DNA of 64,000 nt from Psychrobacter cibarius (GTDB lineage: Bacteria; Pseudomonadota; Gammaproteobacteria; Pseudomonadales; Moraxellaceae), in the NCBI GenBank assembly GCA_030686115.1, contig CP131612.1, positions 1,364,001 through 1,428,000 on the forward strand, read 5' to 3'. The notes below the pieces were generated by a model. It saw only the letters and a list, made by a program, of their open reading frames with translations. It had not been told where the DNA came from and made no database searches. A program made the translations under genes and the position numbers. Shown one piece after another: positions 16,570 through 26,682 of the stretch (position 1 is the stretch's first letter; every line of letters starts with the position of its first letter).

Positions 16570-18513
16570 TTAATCATTCTCTAAGAACGAACGCAGATGC
16601 TCAGAACGTGACGGATGACGCAATTTACGCAGTGCTTTTGCCTCAATCTGACGAATACGCTCACGTGTTACGTCAAACTGCTTACCTACTTCTTCCAAGG
16701 TATGGTCAGTTGGCATGTCGATACCAAAGCGCATTTTTAGTACGCGTGCTTCACGCTCAGTCAGATTGCCCAATACATCACGAGTCGCTTCACGCAGACC
16801 AGCTGCGGTCGCATCATCAACAGGGCTTGAGATAGTACCATCTTCGATGAAATCACCTAGGTGTGAATCTTCATCATCACCGATAGGGGTTTCCATCGAA
16901 ATAGGCTCTTTGGCGATTTTCAGTACTTTACGGACTTTAACTTCGTCCATCTCTAAGCGTTCACCTAATTCCTCAGGTGTTGGCTCGCGTCCCATTTCTT
17001 GTAGCAATTGACGAGATACACGGTTTATTTTATTAATCGTCTCGATCATATGTACAGGAATACGAATGGTACGCGCTTGGTCAGCGATAGAGCGGGTAAT
17101 CGCCTGACGAATCCACCATGTCGCATAGGTCGAGAACTTATAACCACGGCGGTATTCAAATTTATCAACCGCTTTCATCAGACCGATGTTACCTTCTTGG
17201 ATTAAGTCCAAGAACTGTAGACCACGGTTGGTATATTTCTTCGCGATAGAAATAACCAAACGCAGGTTAGCTTCGACCATTTCTTTTTTGGCGCGGCGAG
17301 CTTTTGCTTCACCGACTGCCATACGGCGCGCGACGTCTTTCATATCGTGGATTTTCATGTCGAGCTGTTGCTCGTAGTCACGAATGCGACGTTGCAATAA
17401 AATAACATCATCAGTGACTTTTTCTAGCGTACCAGCAAATGCAGGTTTGCCTTTGATGCGCTCAATCAGCCAATCAACGTTGGTTTCGTTGCTAGGGAAA
17501 GTCTTACGGAATTCTTCGCGCGGCATACGACCACGGCGAATGACCAAACGCATGATTTGACGTTCTTGCTTACGCACATCATCATAGACATCATGCATGA
17601 TGGCCATGACTTGATCTGACAAGCGATTGTTTAGCTTGAGCATCATAAAGCGTTCGGCAAGTAGAGCATAAGCAGTATCTGCTTCTGTGCTACCACGGCC
17701 ATAATCTAGCAAGGCTTGCTTGGCTTTAATAAATAAGTGTTCGATTTCTTCTAGACGCAGACGTACTTCTTCAGGATCGATACCGCTGGTTTCTTCTTCA
17801 GCTTCCTCTTCAACGTCGTCTTCATCCTCGTCCTCATCATCAAGCGCCGCTGCTTTGGCTTTTGCTTTGATCACAGGTGGATTTTCTTTCTCTTCTTTTA
17901 TGCGTTCACGTTCTTCTTTTGCTGCCTCTTTTGCTTCTTGGGCAGCGATTTTGTCTGCTTCGGTCTCAGGATCTAAAAAGCCAGTAATGACGTCAGAAAG
18001 CTTTTTTTCGCCATCTTGTACTTTTTGATACTCATCAAGGACGAACTGTACGGTACCCGGCCAGTAAGACATCGCATGCTGTACGTCACGAATGCCTTCT
18101 TCGATACGCTTGGCAATGGCGATCTCACCTTCACGGGTCAATAGATCAACCGTACCCATTTCACGCATATACATACGCACAGGGTCAGTGGTGCGACCCG
18201 GCTCAGTCTCAACAGAGGCCAATACCGCCGCTGCCTCATCCGCTGCCATGTCATCATCACTTGAATCGTCGTTCATCAAGATGTCATCGGCATCAGGCGC
18301 AGATTCAAAGATTTTGATACCAACGTCGGTCAGCATTTGCACAATATCTTCGATCTGATCGCTTTCGGTAATAGAGTCGGGCAGTTGGTCATTCACCTCA
18401 GCATAGGTAAGATACCCTTGCTCTTTACCCATTTGGATTAAGGTGGCCAGTTGAGATGTGGACTTAGAAACTGACTTATCGTTCATAAATACTCGCTTAC
18501 TTGCATCGGACAT
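16570..18513 (-). CDS. rpoD: RNA polymerase primary sigma factor (sigma-70)
   Basis: 647 residues. Region 1.1 ([20 protein letters not shown]) is at the N-terminus, 1.2 near [14 protein letters not shown], then a long acidic non-conserved insert (about residues 190-245, with EDEDEDD runs). Regions 2.1-2.4 include [20 protein letters not shown] and [13 protein letters not shown], and the 4.2 helix-turn-helix is at [20 protein letters not shown]. It directs RNA polymerase to housekeeping promoters. An in-frame ATG at 18486 is an alternative start; neither start has a strong ribosome-binding site. dnaG is next upstream, so the macromolecular-synthesis gene order is kept without rpsU. Confidence 0.98.
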   Translation of the reverse strand: MSDASKRVFMNDKSVSKSTSQLATLIQMGKEQGYLTYAEVNDQLPDSITESDQIEDIVQMLTDVGIKIFESAPDADDILMNDDSSDDDMAADEAAAVLASVETEPGRTTDPVRMYMREMGTVDLLTREGEIAIAKRIEEGIRDVQHAMSYWPGTVQFVLDEYQKVQDGEKKLSDVITGFLDPETEADKIAAQEAKEAAKEERERIKEEKENPPVIKAKAKAAALDDEDEDEDDVEEEAEEETSGIDPEEVRLRLEEIEHLFIKAKQALLDYGRGSTEADTAYALLAERFMMLKLNNRLSDQVMAIMHDVYDDVRKQERQIMRLVIRRGRMPREEFRKTFPSNETNVDWLIERIKGKPAFAGTLEKVTDDVILLQRRIRDYEQQLDMKIHDMKDVARRMAVGEAKARRAKKEMVEANLRLVISIAKKYTNRGLQFLDLIQEGNIGLMKAVDKFEYRRGYKFSTYATWWIRQAITRSIADQARTIRIPVHMIETINKINRVSRQLLQEMGREPTPEELGERLEMDEVKVRKVLKIAKEPISMETPIGDDEDSHLGDFIEDGTISSPVDDATAAGLREATRDVLGNLTEREARVLKMRFGIDMPTDHTLEEVGKQFDVTRERIRQIEAKALRKLRHPSRSEHLRSFLEND

Positions 18514-19017
18514 TTTTATATTGTGACGCGCTATCGCTCGCTCAGTGCGTTGATATAATCAATCGATTCATCAATATATGGCGTAGAGGTTGTCAATAAT
18601 ATCAAAAATGAGTTGATATGAATAAAGGCTCAAAATACTACAATTACAATGCTAAAAAACTGCTAGAAATTAGTAACGCTAAAAAGTCTTCAAGATAACA
18701 TTATCTAAAAAATAATATATAAAGATAACGGTACCTAAAAACGGATACTTCAAAATAATATCTAAAATTTGTGCTTAATGAGGCGGAGTATCGCCATCTA
18801 TTAAATTGGGCTATAAATAGTTAGCGACACAGTTTAACACACACCAGCGTAATCAAGCACGAGGTAGTGATATCTACCGACCGTTTTTTACTGATTATTT
18901 TATATCAGCCAAATGATTAAATGGCAATACATGCTATTGGGCATAATCATTAGTAGTGGGGGCAGCCGCTATACTTTTAAAGGGTTGGAGATTTTTTAGC
19001 AAAAATAATGGCAAACG
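18514..19017. other. AT-rich region between dnaG and rpoD
   Basis: About 500 bases with stops in every frame and no recognisable hairpin terminator. It probably contains the rpoD promoter. I could not single out a convincing -35/-10 pair. Confidence 0.4.
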
Positions 19018-21192
19018 TTAAGATTTGACGGTAACCATCTGCGCTGACTGCTCAGCTTGCTGCGCGCGTAGCCAATCATTTAATAATTGCGACTGCTTAC
19101 GGACAATCGCCAGCTTGATATGATCAGGATTTTTGATGAGCTCTTGCATCTTTTTTTGCAGATGTAACTTGAGCAACTGCATCACCAAGTTTTCGATCAA
19201 CTCATCCAAGCTCAAAATATTTCTGCCAATCAATGTCTTATAAAATCCGCCCCAGCTACGGCTAAGTGTCTCTTGGGTGATTGGCTTGACATTAGACAAT
19301 ATAAAGTGTGCGGCGGCGTTGGCATCTTTGGGTAAATGATTCAGGCAGCGTTTGATGGTGCTAACGATATCCAGCAAGGCGATATCTTGCAAATCTTCCC
19401 AAGCAAGCGGACGCAAGATGTCAGGCGCGGCTTTTTGCTTGATGTGTGCTGGCAGCTGTAAATCATTAATACCTGCCTGCTGCCAAATGGCTTCGATAGG
19501 GTCTTCAATTAAGGCGCGTGGCTGAAACAAAAAACAAAGTTGCAATTGCTGACTGATGGTCATGTCACCATCAAAATCTACCAGCGCATCTCTTGCATCT
19601 TTATTTTGGCTACGTTTACCACCCAGCTTCTGATAGACGTCATTGTTCAGCAAATAGCGAAAGCTACTGCCTTTAGGTAATGCAGTGGTCAAGGCACGTA
19701 CTTGTGACATGAGCTTGGCTTTGCCTTCTGCCAAGGTTAAATCGTAACGCTCGCTTAAATAGGCAAAAATATACTGTGACAATGGCATGGCATTCGCGAT
19801 TTGCTCACGCATGGCATCGCCGCCCTGACTCTTAATAAACGTATCAGGATCATGATTATTTGGTAGGGTCAAAAACCGCAACTCTTTGTCATCGGCCAGC
19901 ACGGGTAGCGCCACCTCTAAAGTACGCCAAGCTGCTTTTTGTCCCGCGCTATCGCCATCAAAGCTCAAGGTTAGGGTAGGGTTTAATGTTAAAAGTCGTG
20001 ATATTTGACTCTCATTGATCGCCGTACCCATCGAGGCGATTGCCCCATAGATACCTGCTTGATAGAGGGCAATCACATCCATATAGCCTTCGACCACCAG
20101 CCAGCTGTCGGCACGTTGTTGGCGTGATTCGTAATAGCCATACAGCACATGCTGTTTATGAAAAACGGGTGAGTCAGAGGAGTTGATGTATTTAGGTTTT
20201 ACTTCATCATCCAGCGCTCGACCACCGAAGCCAATCGTACGGCCTTGATTGTCTCGAATCGGGAAAATGACCCGATCGCGCAGTAGATCATAATCGCGTC
20301 CAGACTCGGACTGGCGCACTAAGCCTAACGCTTTGAGCCCTTCAATATCCTGTGGAAATTGATGCTCAAGATGCTGCCACCCAAAGGGCGCATAGCCTAA
20401 GCCAAAGGTCTCAAAGATGTCTTCTGTGATACCACGCGATAAAAAGTAATGCTTAGCATGCGGATGAAGGGTGAGATTGTGCTGATAAAACTGCTGGATT
20501 TGCTCTAACAGCTCATACAGGTTACCGTCTTTATCGGAAACGCTATGATCATCGTACAATGCCGCAGCATCAGTATCGCCACCTGTCAACCATGCTGGCG
20601 GATAGCTATTATTATCTTGGTAGTCTGTGCCATAAGAATCTTCTGGATAAGGCGCTGAGTCGTAAGCATCTAGCGGTGGATACTCATCGTAGCCGTTGCT
20701 ACTATCGTGATAAACGGGTTGATCGGTATCGCCGTACTGGTTTTGTTGCTGAATAGCTGAAGTAGCGTTAATAGAAGGCGCATTAATTGTTTGAGCCAAA
20801 CTTTTAGCGTCACTTTTAGCGTCGATAGTCGGACTAGGTATTGACGGTGGTGCAATCGGTTTTGGTGCACGGCGCTGGTAGCTGACGTTTTGTTGCTCTT
20901 CTTTTGGGACTTCGATGCCCGTCTGCTTTGATAGCTCATTGACCGCTTCAATGAACGTTAAATTTTCATAATCGCGTAAAAAACTGATGGCATTACCGCC
21001 GACGCTACAGCCAAAGCAGTGATAGATGTTTTTTTGTGGATTGACATAAAAAGAGGGCGATTTTTCGCCATGAAACGGACAGCAGCCTTTAAACTCACTA
21101 CCAGCACGTTTAAGCGTAGTATGACGCCCAATGATACTGATTAAGTCAGCTTGGCTATTTAATTGGTCGAGAATGTAATTTGGAATACTCAT
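19018..21192 (-). CDS. dnaG: DNA primase
   Basis: 724 residues. The N-terminal zinc-binding domain has Cys38-His41-Cys59-Cys62 (CPFH, CFGC). The catalytic core contains the TOPRIM motifs VVEGYMDVIAL and SFDGDSAGQKAA and the MGTAI motif, and a C-terminal DnaB-interacting domain follows. It makes RNA primers at the replication fork. Compared with E. coli DnaG (581 aa) it carries an insertion of about 120 residues between the zinc domain and the RNA polymerase domain (about residues 110-230). The insertion is rich in Tyr, Asp, Ser and Pro and is probably disordered. Confidence 0.97.
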   Translation of the reverse strand: MSIPNYILDQLNSQADLISIIGRHTTLKRAGSEFKGCCPFHGEKSPSFYVNPQKNIYHCFGCSVGGNAISFLRDYENLTFIEAVNELSKQTGIEVPKEEQQNVSYQRRAPKPIAPPSIPSPTIDAKSDAKSLAQTINAPSINATSAIQQQNQYGDTDQPVYHDSSNGYDEYPPLDAYDSAPYPEDSYGTDYQDNNSYPPAWLTGGDTDAAALYDDHSVSDKDGNLYELLEQIQQFYQHNLTLHPHAKHYFLSRGITEDIFETFGLGYAPFGWQHLEHQFPQDIEGLKALGLVRQSESGRDYDLLRDRVIFPIRDNQGRTIGFGGRALDDEVKPKYINSSDSPVFHKQHVLYGYYESRQQRADSWLVVEGYMDVIALYQAGIYGAIASMGTAINESQISRLLTLNPTLTLSFDGDSAGQKAAWRTLEVALPVLADDKELRFLTLPNNHDPDTFIKSQGGDAMREQIANAMPLSQYIFAYLSERYDLTLAEGKAKLMSQVRALTTALPKGSSFRYLLNNDVYQKLGGKRSQNKDARDALVDFDGDMTISQQLQLCFLFQPRALIEDPIEAIWQQAGINDLQLPAHIKQKAAPDILRPLAWEDLQDIALLDIVSTIKRCLNHLPKDANAAAHFILSNVKPITQETLSRSWGGFYKTLIGRNILSLDELIENLVMQLLKLHLQKKMQELIKNPDHIKLAIVRKQSQLLNDWLRAQQAEQSAQMVTVKS

Positions 21193-21284
21193 GCAAAAAA
21201 CAGTTTACCATAGGTGTATTATCTTAAGCATAGGCAATATCGGGCACAAACAATATTGGGCATAGATAATGAAACAGAAACAGA

Positions 21285-21322
21285 AAAAATAAGGCCAACT
21301 CTGTCGTTGACCTTATTTTTTT
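21285..21322. terminator. Rho-independent terminator downstream of bamD
   Basis: AAATAAGG and CCTTATTT arms with inner CAAC/GTTG pairs around a short loop, flanked by A and T runs. It lies 79 bp beyond the bamD stop on the minus strand and before the dnaG start. Confidence 0.85.
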
Positions 21323-21400
21323 CATGATGTGCGTTGATGTACTAAAAAGAAGAAACGTTCTCTTAATTAAAGAAAAGACGTTGCCTCAAATCCAGCGCAT

Positions 21401-22600
21401 TTATTCATCATTCATATCGACATCTGCTGGCATGATATCAATCCCTTGAACAGGCAATGTCGTACGGCGTACAGGATTGGTGTTTTGCGGATCGACATTG
21501 GCTTCTCTTGCCGTAGAGCCAGTGCTCGATTGGCTAGTAATGCGCTCAGCGGAAGCTTCAGGCAGACCCAAGCCGACGTTAATGCCAGTATTGGCGCGCA
21601 CAGGTGAAGTACCTTGCGCTGCACTGGCTGCTGCATTATCGCTTGGCAGTCTCAATTGACTGGCGTTACGAATAACCTGAGTTTTGGTCGCGCCGTTATA
21701 GTCGCCTGTCGCAACTGATGAAGTATCTTTGTTAAAACGACTTAACTGTCCAAAAGTCAATTTGTTGATGAAAGAACGCTCACGTTTGGTGTCGAGTTTA
21801 ACGCGTCCATTAGCACTTAACATGTTGGGATAATTAATCTGCAATAGAGTTTTGTATTCTGCTGCCAAATCAGACATACCCAATTTGTCATAGCTATAAG
21901 CTAAGACCGCGATTGCGTCTGGGATGGATTCACTAAGTGGATAGTATTGAAACACCCATTTGGCACGGTTAACAGCAGCGACATAAGCTTCGCGCTCGAT
22001 ATACCAGTTGGCGGCACTCATCTCACTTTCAGCAAACTGATTGTAAATGAAAGTCATGCGCTGAGCGGCATCTGGCGCGTAAGGGCTGTTAGGGTACTTA
22101 TTAATAAGCTCTTGAAAGTTAGCGAAGGCAATACGTAAATAGGCGGTATCACGCTCAGCTTGATTGAGCTTAAACAGTTTTAGACCTTCTGATGAGCCTT
22201 GCATATTGGCGACGCCGCGCACATAGTAAGCGTAGCTGACTTGCGGATTAGAAGGATATAGGTTAATAAATTGCTCAGCGCTGGCGGCGGCCATTTCATA
22301 CTTACCACTGGCATATTGTGCGTACATCATGTCGAGTAATGCTTGCTCAGCGTATTGTCCAGTAGGATAAAAAGTGCGCAGATTGGTCAAATCTTCGATG
22401 GCTTGTGTATAGCGGCCTTTATCAATCTGGGTAATGGCGTCGTTATAATAGTTCTGCTCTGATTTTTCGGCAGTTTCTACCGCATCGACGTCTTTACCGC
22501 CAGTCAGATTTTTGAAAGTCTGACAGCCCACTAAGTTTACGCTTAGCGCAAGTAGGGTTATTGAGGACAGTTTGATAAACGTATTGCCAACAGCTTGCAT
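21401..22600 (-). CDS. bamD: Outer-membrane assembly lipoprotein BamD
   Basis: 399 residues from the ATG at 22600, selected because GGAG lies 9 nt upstream and the signal peptide then begins properly. A longer frame to 22645 lacks support. The lipobox is LVGC (about residue 25). TPR repeats follow, with YNDAITQIDKGRYTQAIEDL at the start and YPNSPYAPDAAQRM further on, both typical of BamD/ComL. BamD is an essential part of the BAM complex that folds outer-membrane proteins. The protein is about 150 residues longer than E. coli BamD. The C-terminal tail after about residue 290 is low-complexity (Ser, Thr, Ala, Asn) and probably disordered. Confidence 0.95.
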   Translation of the reverse strand: MQAVGNTFIKLSSITLLALSVNLVGCQTFKNLTGGKDVDAVETAEKSEQNYYNDAITQIDKGRYTQAIEDLTNLRTFYPTGQYAEQALLDMMYAQYASGKYEMAAASAEQFINLYPSNPQVSYAYYVRGVANMQGSSEGLKLFKLNQAERDTAYLRIAFANFQELINKYPNSPYAPDAAQRMTFIYNQFAESEMSAANWYIEREAYVAAVNRAKWVFQYYPLSESIPDAIAVLAYSYDKLGMSDLAAEYKTLLQINYPNMLSANGRVKLDTKRERSFINKLTFGQLSRFNKDTSSVATGDYNGATKTQVIRNASQLRLPSDNAAASAAQGTSPVRANTGINVGLGLPEASAERITSQSSTGSTAREANVDPQNTNPVRRTTLPVQGIDIMPADVDMNDE

Positions 22601-23366
22601 ACTTCTTCTCCGACACAAGACGTATAATAGCAGCGACGCTATCATACTAGATATTAGGTTAATGATAAAAAACGATGCGTAGGCATCAATAGTGGTCTGT
22701 CATCTACTATGTCAATCATCGGACATACCAGTTATCGTTATTAAAAAACGCTTGATGGCATAGGGTTTATATCAAACCAAATGCTTTTAATAAAAAATTC
22801 GATAAGCATACAGTGGCATAGCATACAGCAAAATATGGCTATACTTTATAGAATAACGTTTGCTTCGTCTATTTTTTCGCCATCTATATTGTACTTAATC
22901 CAATCGTGCTCATCGGATTTGAGTCAGTATCGTACAGTTATTAGTCTACTGCAACGCATATACGATATGCTGCTGCTCGCAATGAGCTGTACACTAGCGC
23001 ATGTCAGTTTGGCATTTTAACATGAGCTGCTGTCACGAGCGATATCGAATGTCGCTGACACTGATAAATATACAGTAAATTACAGCAATGTCATATTTTA
23101 GAGAGTTAAGTACGGCGCTGACGCTCGCTGCGGTATAATCAAAAAATGACAGATAACACACAGCTTCTATAGGGCTTAGGCGCTTGGCGTGATACACTAG
23201 CACGGTATTGCCTCCGCTTTTTTCGACGACGATCGCTTTTATGATAAGCGATTGATAGCGAATGGCCTTTTGTTTTTTATAGCGTTACGCTTAATACTTT
23301 ATTAGAAATTTCTCAAAAGCTACCTTTCAAAACCATGTCAGGCGCTTTGCCATATATAAATCTGCT
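22601..23366. other. Divergent region between bamD and rluD
   Basis: About 765 bases with promoters for both divergent genes. A 79-codon frame (22781-23020, +) lacks a ribosome-binding site and resembles no protein I know. A hairpin with arms ATCGCTT (23232-23238) and AAGCGAT (23246-23252) sits 115 bp before rluD and may be part of its leader. Nothing else is supported. Confidence 0.45.
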
Positions 23367-24635
23367 ATGAATAATAATGCTATGACTACCCATTTACCAC
23401 CGAATCAATCACGACAGACTGATTCATCAGCACAAGAGTCACCGATGCCAAATGACGTTTTAAATAATAGTGAATTACCTGACGATAATCAGTCGATGCT
23501 TGATGAGCAAAGCCATAGCGATCATGTTTTAGAAGACGCTGTGTCAGAAGAAGCTATGTTAAAAGATAGTGATGTGCTTGACGACGATATGATAGATAGC
23601 AGCGATGAAGATGCTGACGACATTGATGATAGCGAAGATGATGAAGCATCAGCCGCCGGTCAAGTGGTGCCAGTAATTATTAATATGACGCATACGGTTA
23701 TAGAAGACGAAGCTGGTTTACGTATTGATAAATTGGCTTCAAAAATATTTACCGATTTCTCACGTGTTCAATTACAAGGTTGGATCAGTGATGGCAGCCT
23801 GCTGTATAACGGTGGCGTGCAAAAACCGAAAATTCGTGTCAGAGCGGGTGATGTGCTGCAGTTAACCACCACATTAGAGCAGCATAGTGAAGATCAACCA
23901 GAAAATATAGACATCGATGTGGTCTATGAAGATGATGAAGTATTGGTCATCAATAAACCTGTTGGCATGGTAGTGCATCCTGGTGCGGGCAACCAAACCG
24001 GCACCTTGGTCAATGCACTGCTGTATCACTATCCGCAGCAGCACCATCTGCCGCGTGCAGGTCTGGTGCACCGTATCGATAAAGATACCTCAGGGCTATT
24101 GTTGATTGGTAAAACCAAGCCAGCACAGCTTGCGCTGATGGAGCAACTAAAGGACAAGTCGGTCTATCGTCATTATCAGTGTGTGGTAGCAGGGGATGCA
24201 GCGAGTCTATCGCGCCATCGCCGTATTGACGCCCCAATCGGTCGTCACCGCAACCAGCGTACTAAAATGACGGTAATGACGGCAGGACGCGAAGCTGTGA
24301 CTCATTTACTGAATGTGACCGCGCTTAATGGCAATTATTGCCTGTTGGATGTAGGTCTTGAAACGGGACGCACTCACCAAATTCGTGTGCATTTAAGTCA
24401 TGTTACTTATCCGATAGTGGGTGATCGTGTCTATGGTGGTCGTCGTCAATTGCGGGCAGGACTGACAGAAGCACAACGTCAAGCGATTAATAATTTTCCA
24501 CGTCAAGCCTTGCATGCTTATACATTGGGTTTCGTGCATCCAACGACTGGTGAAGATATTGAAGTCACCACACCACTGCCTGAAGATATGCAGCAGTTAA
24601 TGGCTGTGCTAAGTGATGGCTATGATGACGAGTAG
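23367..24635 (+). CDS. rluD: RluD-type 23S rRNA pseudouridine synthase with acidic N-terminal extension
   Basis: 422 residues. An S4 RNA-binding domain (about residues 115-180, GLRIDKLASKIFTDFSRVQLQ) precedes the RsuA/RluA catalytic domain. The catalytic Asp is in HRIDKDTSGLLL, followed by GRTHQIRVHL. RluD makes pseudouridines in helix 69 of 23S rRNA. The first 100 residues are extremely acidic (Asp, Glu, Ser runs) and absent from E. coli RluD. The upstream divergent bamD is a conserved neighbour, and the next gene is the usual partner pgeF, as in E. coli (bamD, rluD, yfiH). The start has only weak ribosome-binding support; an internal ATG is possible. Confidence 0.93.
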   Translation: MNNNAMTTHLPPNQSRQTDSSAQESPMPNDVLNNSELPDDNQSMLDEQSHSDHVLEDAVSEEAMLKDSDVLDDDMIDSSDEDADDIDDSEDDEASAAGQVVPVIINMTHTVIEDEAGLRIDKLASKIFTDFSRVQLQGWISDGSLLYNGGVQKPKIRVRAGDVLQLTTTLEQHSEDQPENIDIDVVYEDDEVLVINKPVGMVVHPGAGNQTGTLVNALLYHYPQQHHLPRAGLVHRIDKDTSGLLLIGKTKPAQLALMEQLKDKSVYRHYQCVVAGDAASLSRHRRIDAPIGRHRNQRTKMTVMTAGREAVTHLLNVTALNGNYCLLDVGLETGRTHQIRVHLSHVTYPIVGDRVYGGRRQLRAGLTEAQRQAINNFPRQALHAYTLGFVHPTTGEDIEVTTPLPEDMQQLMAVLSDGYDDE

Positions 24636-24741
24636 ACCGCTCCTTGTAGGCGAGAGCGTAAAGTCGCTTATAAAAAACAGAGCCTAGTAGTAAATAGCGA
24701 TCCATGATATAAAAATGACTCATTAAGACGGTAAATCAGCC

Positions 24742-25704
24742 ATGACTCATCAGTTTCCTATGACATTGCTTGCACAGATTGATGATGTGGCTGTTTTTCA
24801 AACAGCTGCCTTTTCAAGCGATGATGTTGACTCACAAGACCAGCCCACAGAACAGCTAGTACGACAGCAACGTCAAGCGAATTACGGTGAGCTAAATTTA
24901 GGTTTGCATGTCAATGACGATGCTGCAAAAGTACTGAGCAATCGCATGCGTTTATTATCTGCCATCAATGAGCAGCTTGCACCCTTATCGTCGACATGCC
25001 AACACGTACCCATCAAACGCTTACACTGGGTTAACCAAGTTCACGGTAAGCAAATTCATGATATTGATGGCACAGCGCTAGGTATGACGCCAATGTCTGC
25101 TGACGCGATGGTCAGTCGGCAACAAGGGCTTGGGCTTTCGATAATGACGGCTGACTGCGTGCCGATAGTTTTATATCAGCCAGCTAGTGGTCAAATGGCA
25201 GCGATTCACGCGGGTTGGCAAGGTCTGGCTTGCGGGGTTATTCAAGCGACTGTGCAATGCTTTACGCAATCAGGACAAATCAAAGCTTGGATTGGTGTTT
25301 GTATCAGTCAAGACAGCTATGAAGTTGGCGCTCAAGTTCGCAATCAATTATTGAAAGGTTGCACAGAAAATAAGTTATTGAACACAGCAAGTATTGAACA
25401 TTTTGATTCGTTATATGTCATAGATTCTGTAGCTATTATTAAAGGCGATAGCAATACTCAACATGTACAGGATACGGTTGATAAGCGGTCAAGCTGTAAC
25501 ACAGTTGACGCGAGAAAAATCAAGCTAAATTTACCAAAGTTGGCAGCGGATCAGCTTAGTGCGTCGGGCGTTATAGTAGATGACACCTTATCTAGCAGCT
25601 GTAGTTATACTGATGACCACTATTACTCTTATCGGCGTCAAACGCATTTGCAGCAGCCTGCTACGGGTCGAATGGCGCTGGTCATTGTACGTGGCGCTGC
25701 GTAG
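24742..25704 (+). CDS. pgeF: Peptidoglycan editing factor PgeF / YfiH laccase-domain protein
   Basis: 320 residues. The multicopper polyphenol oxidase (DUF152/YfiH) family is shown by KRLHWVNQVHGKQIH, SADAMVSRQQGLGLSIMTAD with the following Cys, and AAIHAGWQGLACG, which contain the His and Cys of the active-site pocket. In E. coli YfiH (PgeF) corrects mis-incorporated L-Ser in peptidoglycan precursors. Related proteins cleave purine nucleosides. The rluD-pgeF order matches E. coli. The protein is about 75 residues longer, with an insert near residues 225-260. Confidence 0.9.
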   Translation: MTHQFPMTLLAQIDDVAVFQTAAFSSDDVDSQDQPTEQLVRQQRQANYGELNLGLHVNDDAAKVLSNRMRLLSAINEQLAPLSSTCQHVPIKRLHWVNQVHGKQIHDIDGTALGMTPMSADAMVSRQQGLGLSIMTADCVPIVLYQPASGQMAAIHAGWQGLACGVIQATVQCFTQSGQIKAWIGVCISQDSYEVGAQVRNQLLKGCTENKLLNTASIEHFDSLYVIDSVAIIKGDSNTQHVQDTVDKRSSCNTVDARKIKLNLPKLAADQLSASGVIVDDTLSSSCSYTDDHYYSYRRQTHLQQPATGRMALVIVRGAA

Positions 25705-25790
25705 GATTACGCTATTTGCTGTTGCGCGCAATTAACTGTTGAACTTATATTGTTTTTATTTAACCATTTATAGCCATTATTAGAGTTTGT

Positions 25791-26393
25791 ATGAATACAC
25801 CTGCCAAATCGTCCACTACTGATAGCATACCGACTGTATCTATTGCTGTTATTTATCATAGCAACTACGGTCATACCAAGCGCGTCGCTGAAGCGATCGT
25901 CGAAGGGGCGCATCAGCAATTGCCAGCAGCACAGGCCAAAGCCGTTGATGTCCACAAGGTCGACTGGGATTATTTGGATCAGGCGGATTTGCTGGTTTTC
26001 GGTAGTGCCGTATATATGGGTAGTGTCACTGCTGAATTTAAGACTTTTATGGATGAAACCTCAAAGCGCTGGTATCATCGTAAATGGGAAGGTAAGTGGG
26101 CAGCCGCTTTTGCCAACTCTGGTGGGCTGAGCGGTGATAAGCTGGCGGTATTGCAGCAGATTTCTTTATATGCGATGCAGCATGGCATGAACTGGATTGG
26201 ATTACCGCTGATGCCGACAGGTCATGAGGCTCATGATTTAAACCGTTTATCTAGCTTTTTGGGCTTGATGACCCAGTCGCTTGATGGTCCCCCTGAGGAA
26301 ACGCCAGGACGGGGAGATATTGATACGGCTATTTGGTTCGGCGATCATTTGGCCAAGACAATTATCAAGCATCAGCCGGCGGCGCGCCCTTGA
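25791..26393 (+). CDS. WrbA-like flavodoxin-family NAD(P)H:quinone oxidoreductase
   Basis: 200 residues. The FMN phosphate loop is YHSNYGHTKRVAEAI (about residues 20-34), followed by DLLVFGSAVYMGSVTAEFKTFMD and AAFANSGGLSGDK, which bind the isoalloxazine ring. This places it in the WrbA/flavodoxin-like group that reduces quinones by two electrons. The C-terminal part (LNRLSSFLGLMTQSL) fits WrbA-like proteins that lack the full WrbA insertion. It is a stand-alone gene with a strong terminator after it. Confidence 0.88.
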   Translation: MNTPAKSSTTDSIPTVSIAVIYHSNYGHTKRVAEAIVEGAHQQLPAAQAKAVDVHKVDWDYLDQADLLVFGSAVYMGSVTAEFKTFMDETSKRWYHRKWEGKWAAAFANSGGLSGDKLAVLQQISLYAMQHGMNWIGLPLMPTGHEAHDLNRLSSFLGLMTQSLDGPPEETPGRGDIDTAIWFGDHLAKTIIKHQPAARP

Positions 26394-26436
26394 AATGAAT
26401 GGCTATTGAGTCATTCAAGGTAATTTATTAAACATT

Positions 26437-26472
26437 AAAGGCAGATATCAAACCGATATCTGCCTTTTTTTT
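26437..26472. terminator. Shared Rho-independent terminator
   Basis: Perfect 13-bp arms AAAGGCAGATATC and GATATCTGCCTTT with a 5-nt loop and a T-run. It lies between the convergent flavodoxin gene (+) and small lipoprotein gene (-). Confidence 0.93.
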
Positions 26473-26496
26473 GCTTATTTTATGAGTGTGATGGCA

Positions 26497-26682
26497 CTAT
26501 TTTTGATTTTTTGTACTGGTATTATTTTGAACCTGCACAGTAGTGGCAGGCGTATTTTTGACCAAGATGCTATTGGTAGGGGTGGTATTCACAGGGATAG
26601 GGCTGTCGACAAACTGAAATGATTGGCAGCCTGTGATTAACAGGGCTGATGTAAGTATATAAGCAAGAATCGGTAACTTCAT
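26497..26682 (-). CDS. Small hypothetical lipoprotein
   Basis: 61 residues. A lipoprotein signal (MKLPILAYILTSALLITGC, lipobox ITGC, Cys19) precedes a 42-residue Thr/Asn/Val-rich mature part with no fold I recognise. It resembles the small, poorly conserved envelope lipoproteins common in this group. It converges with the flavodoxin gene on a shared terminator, which supports it as a real gene. Confidence 0.7.
   Translation of the reverse strand: MKLPILAYILTSALLITGCQSFQFVDSPIPVNTTPTNSILVKNTPATTVQVQNNTSTKNQK

Noticed and set aside
22781..23020. 79-codon plus-strand frame between bamD and rluD
   Set aside because: No ribosome-binding site and composition typical of noncoding AT-rich DNA.
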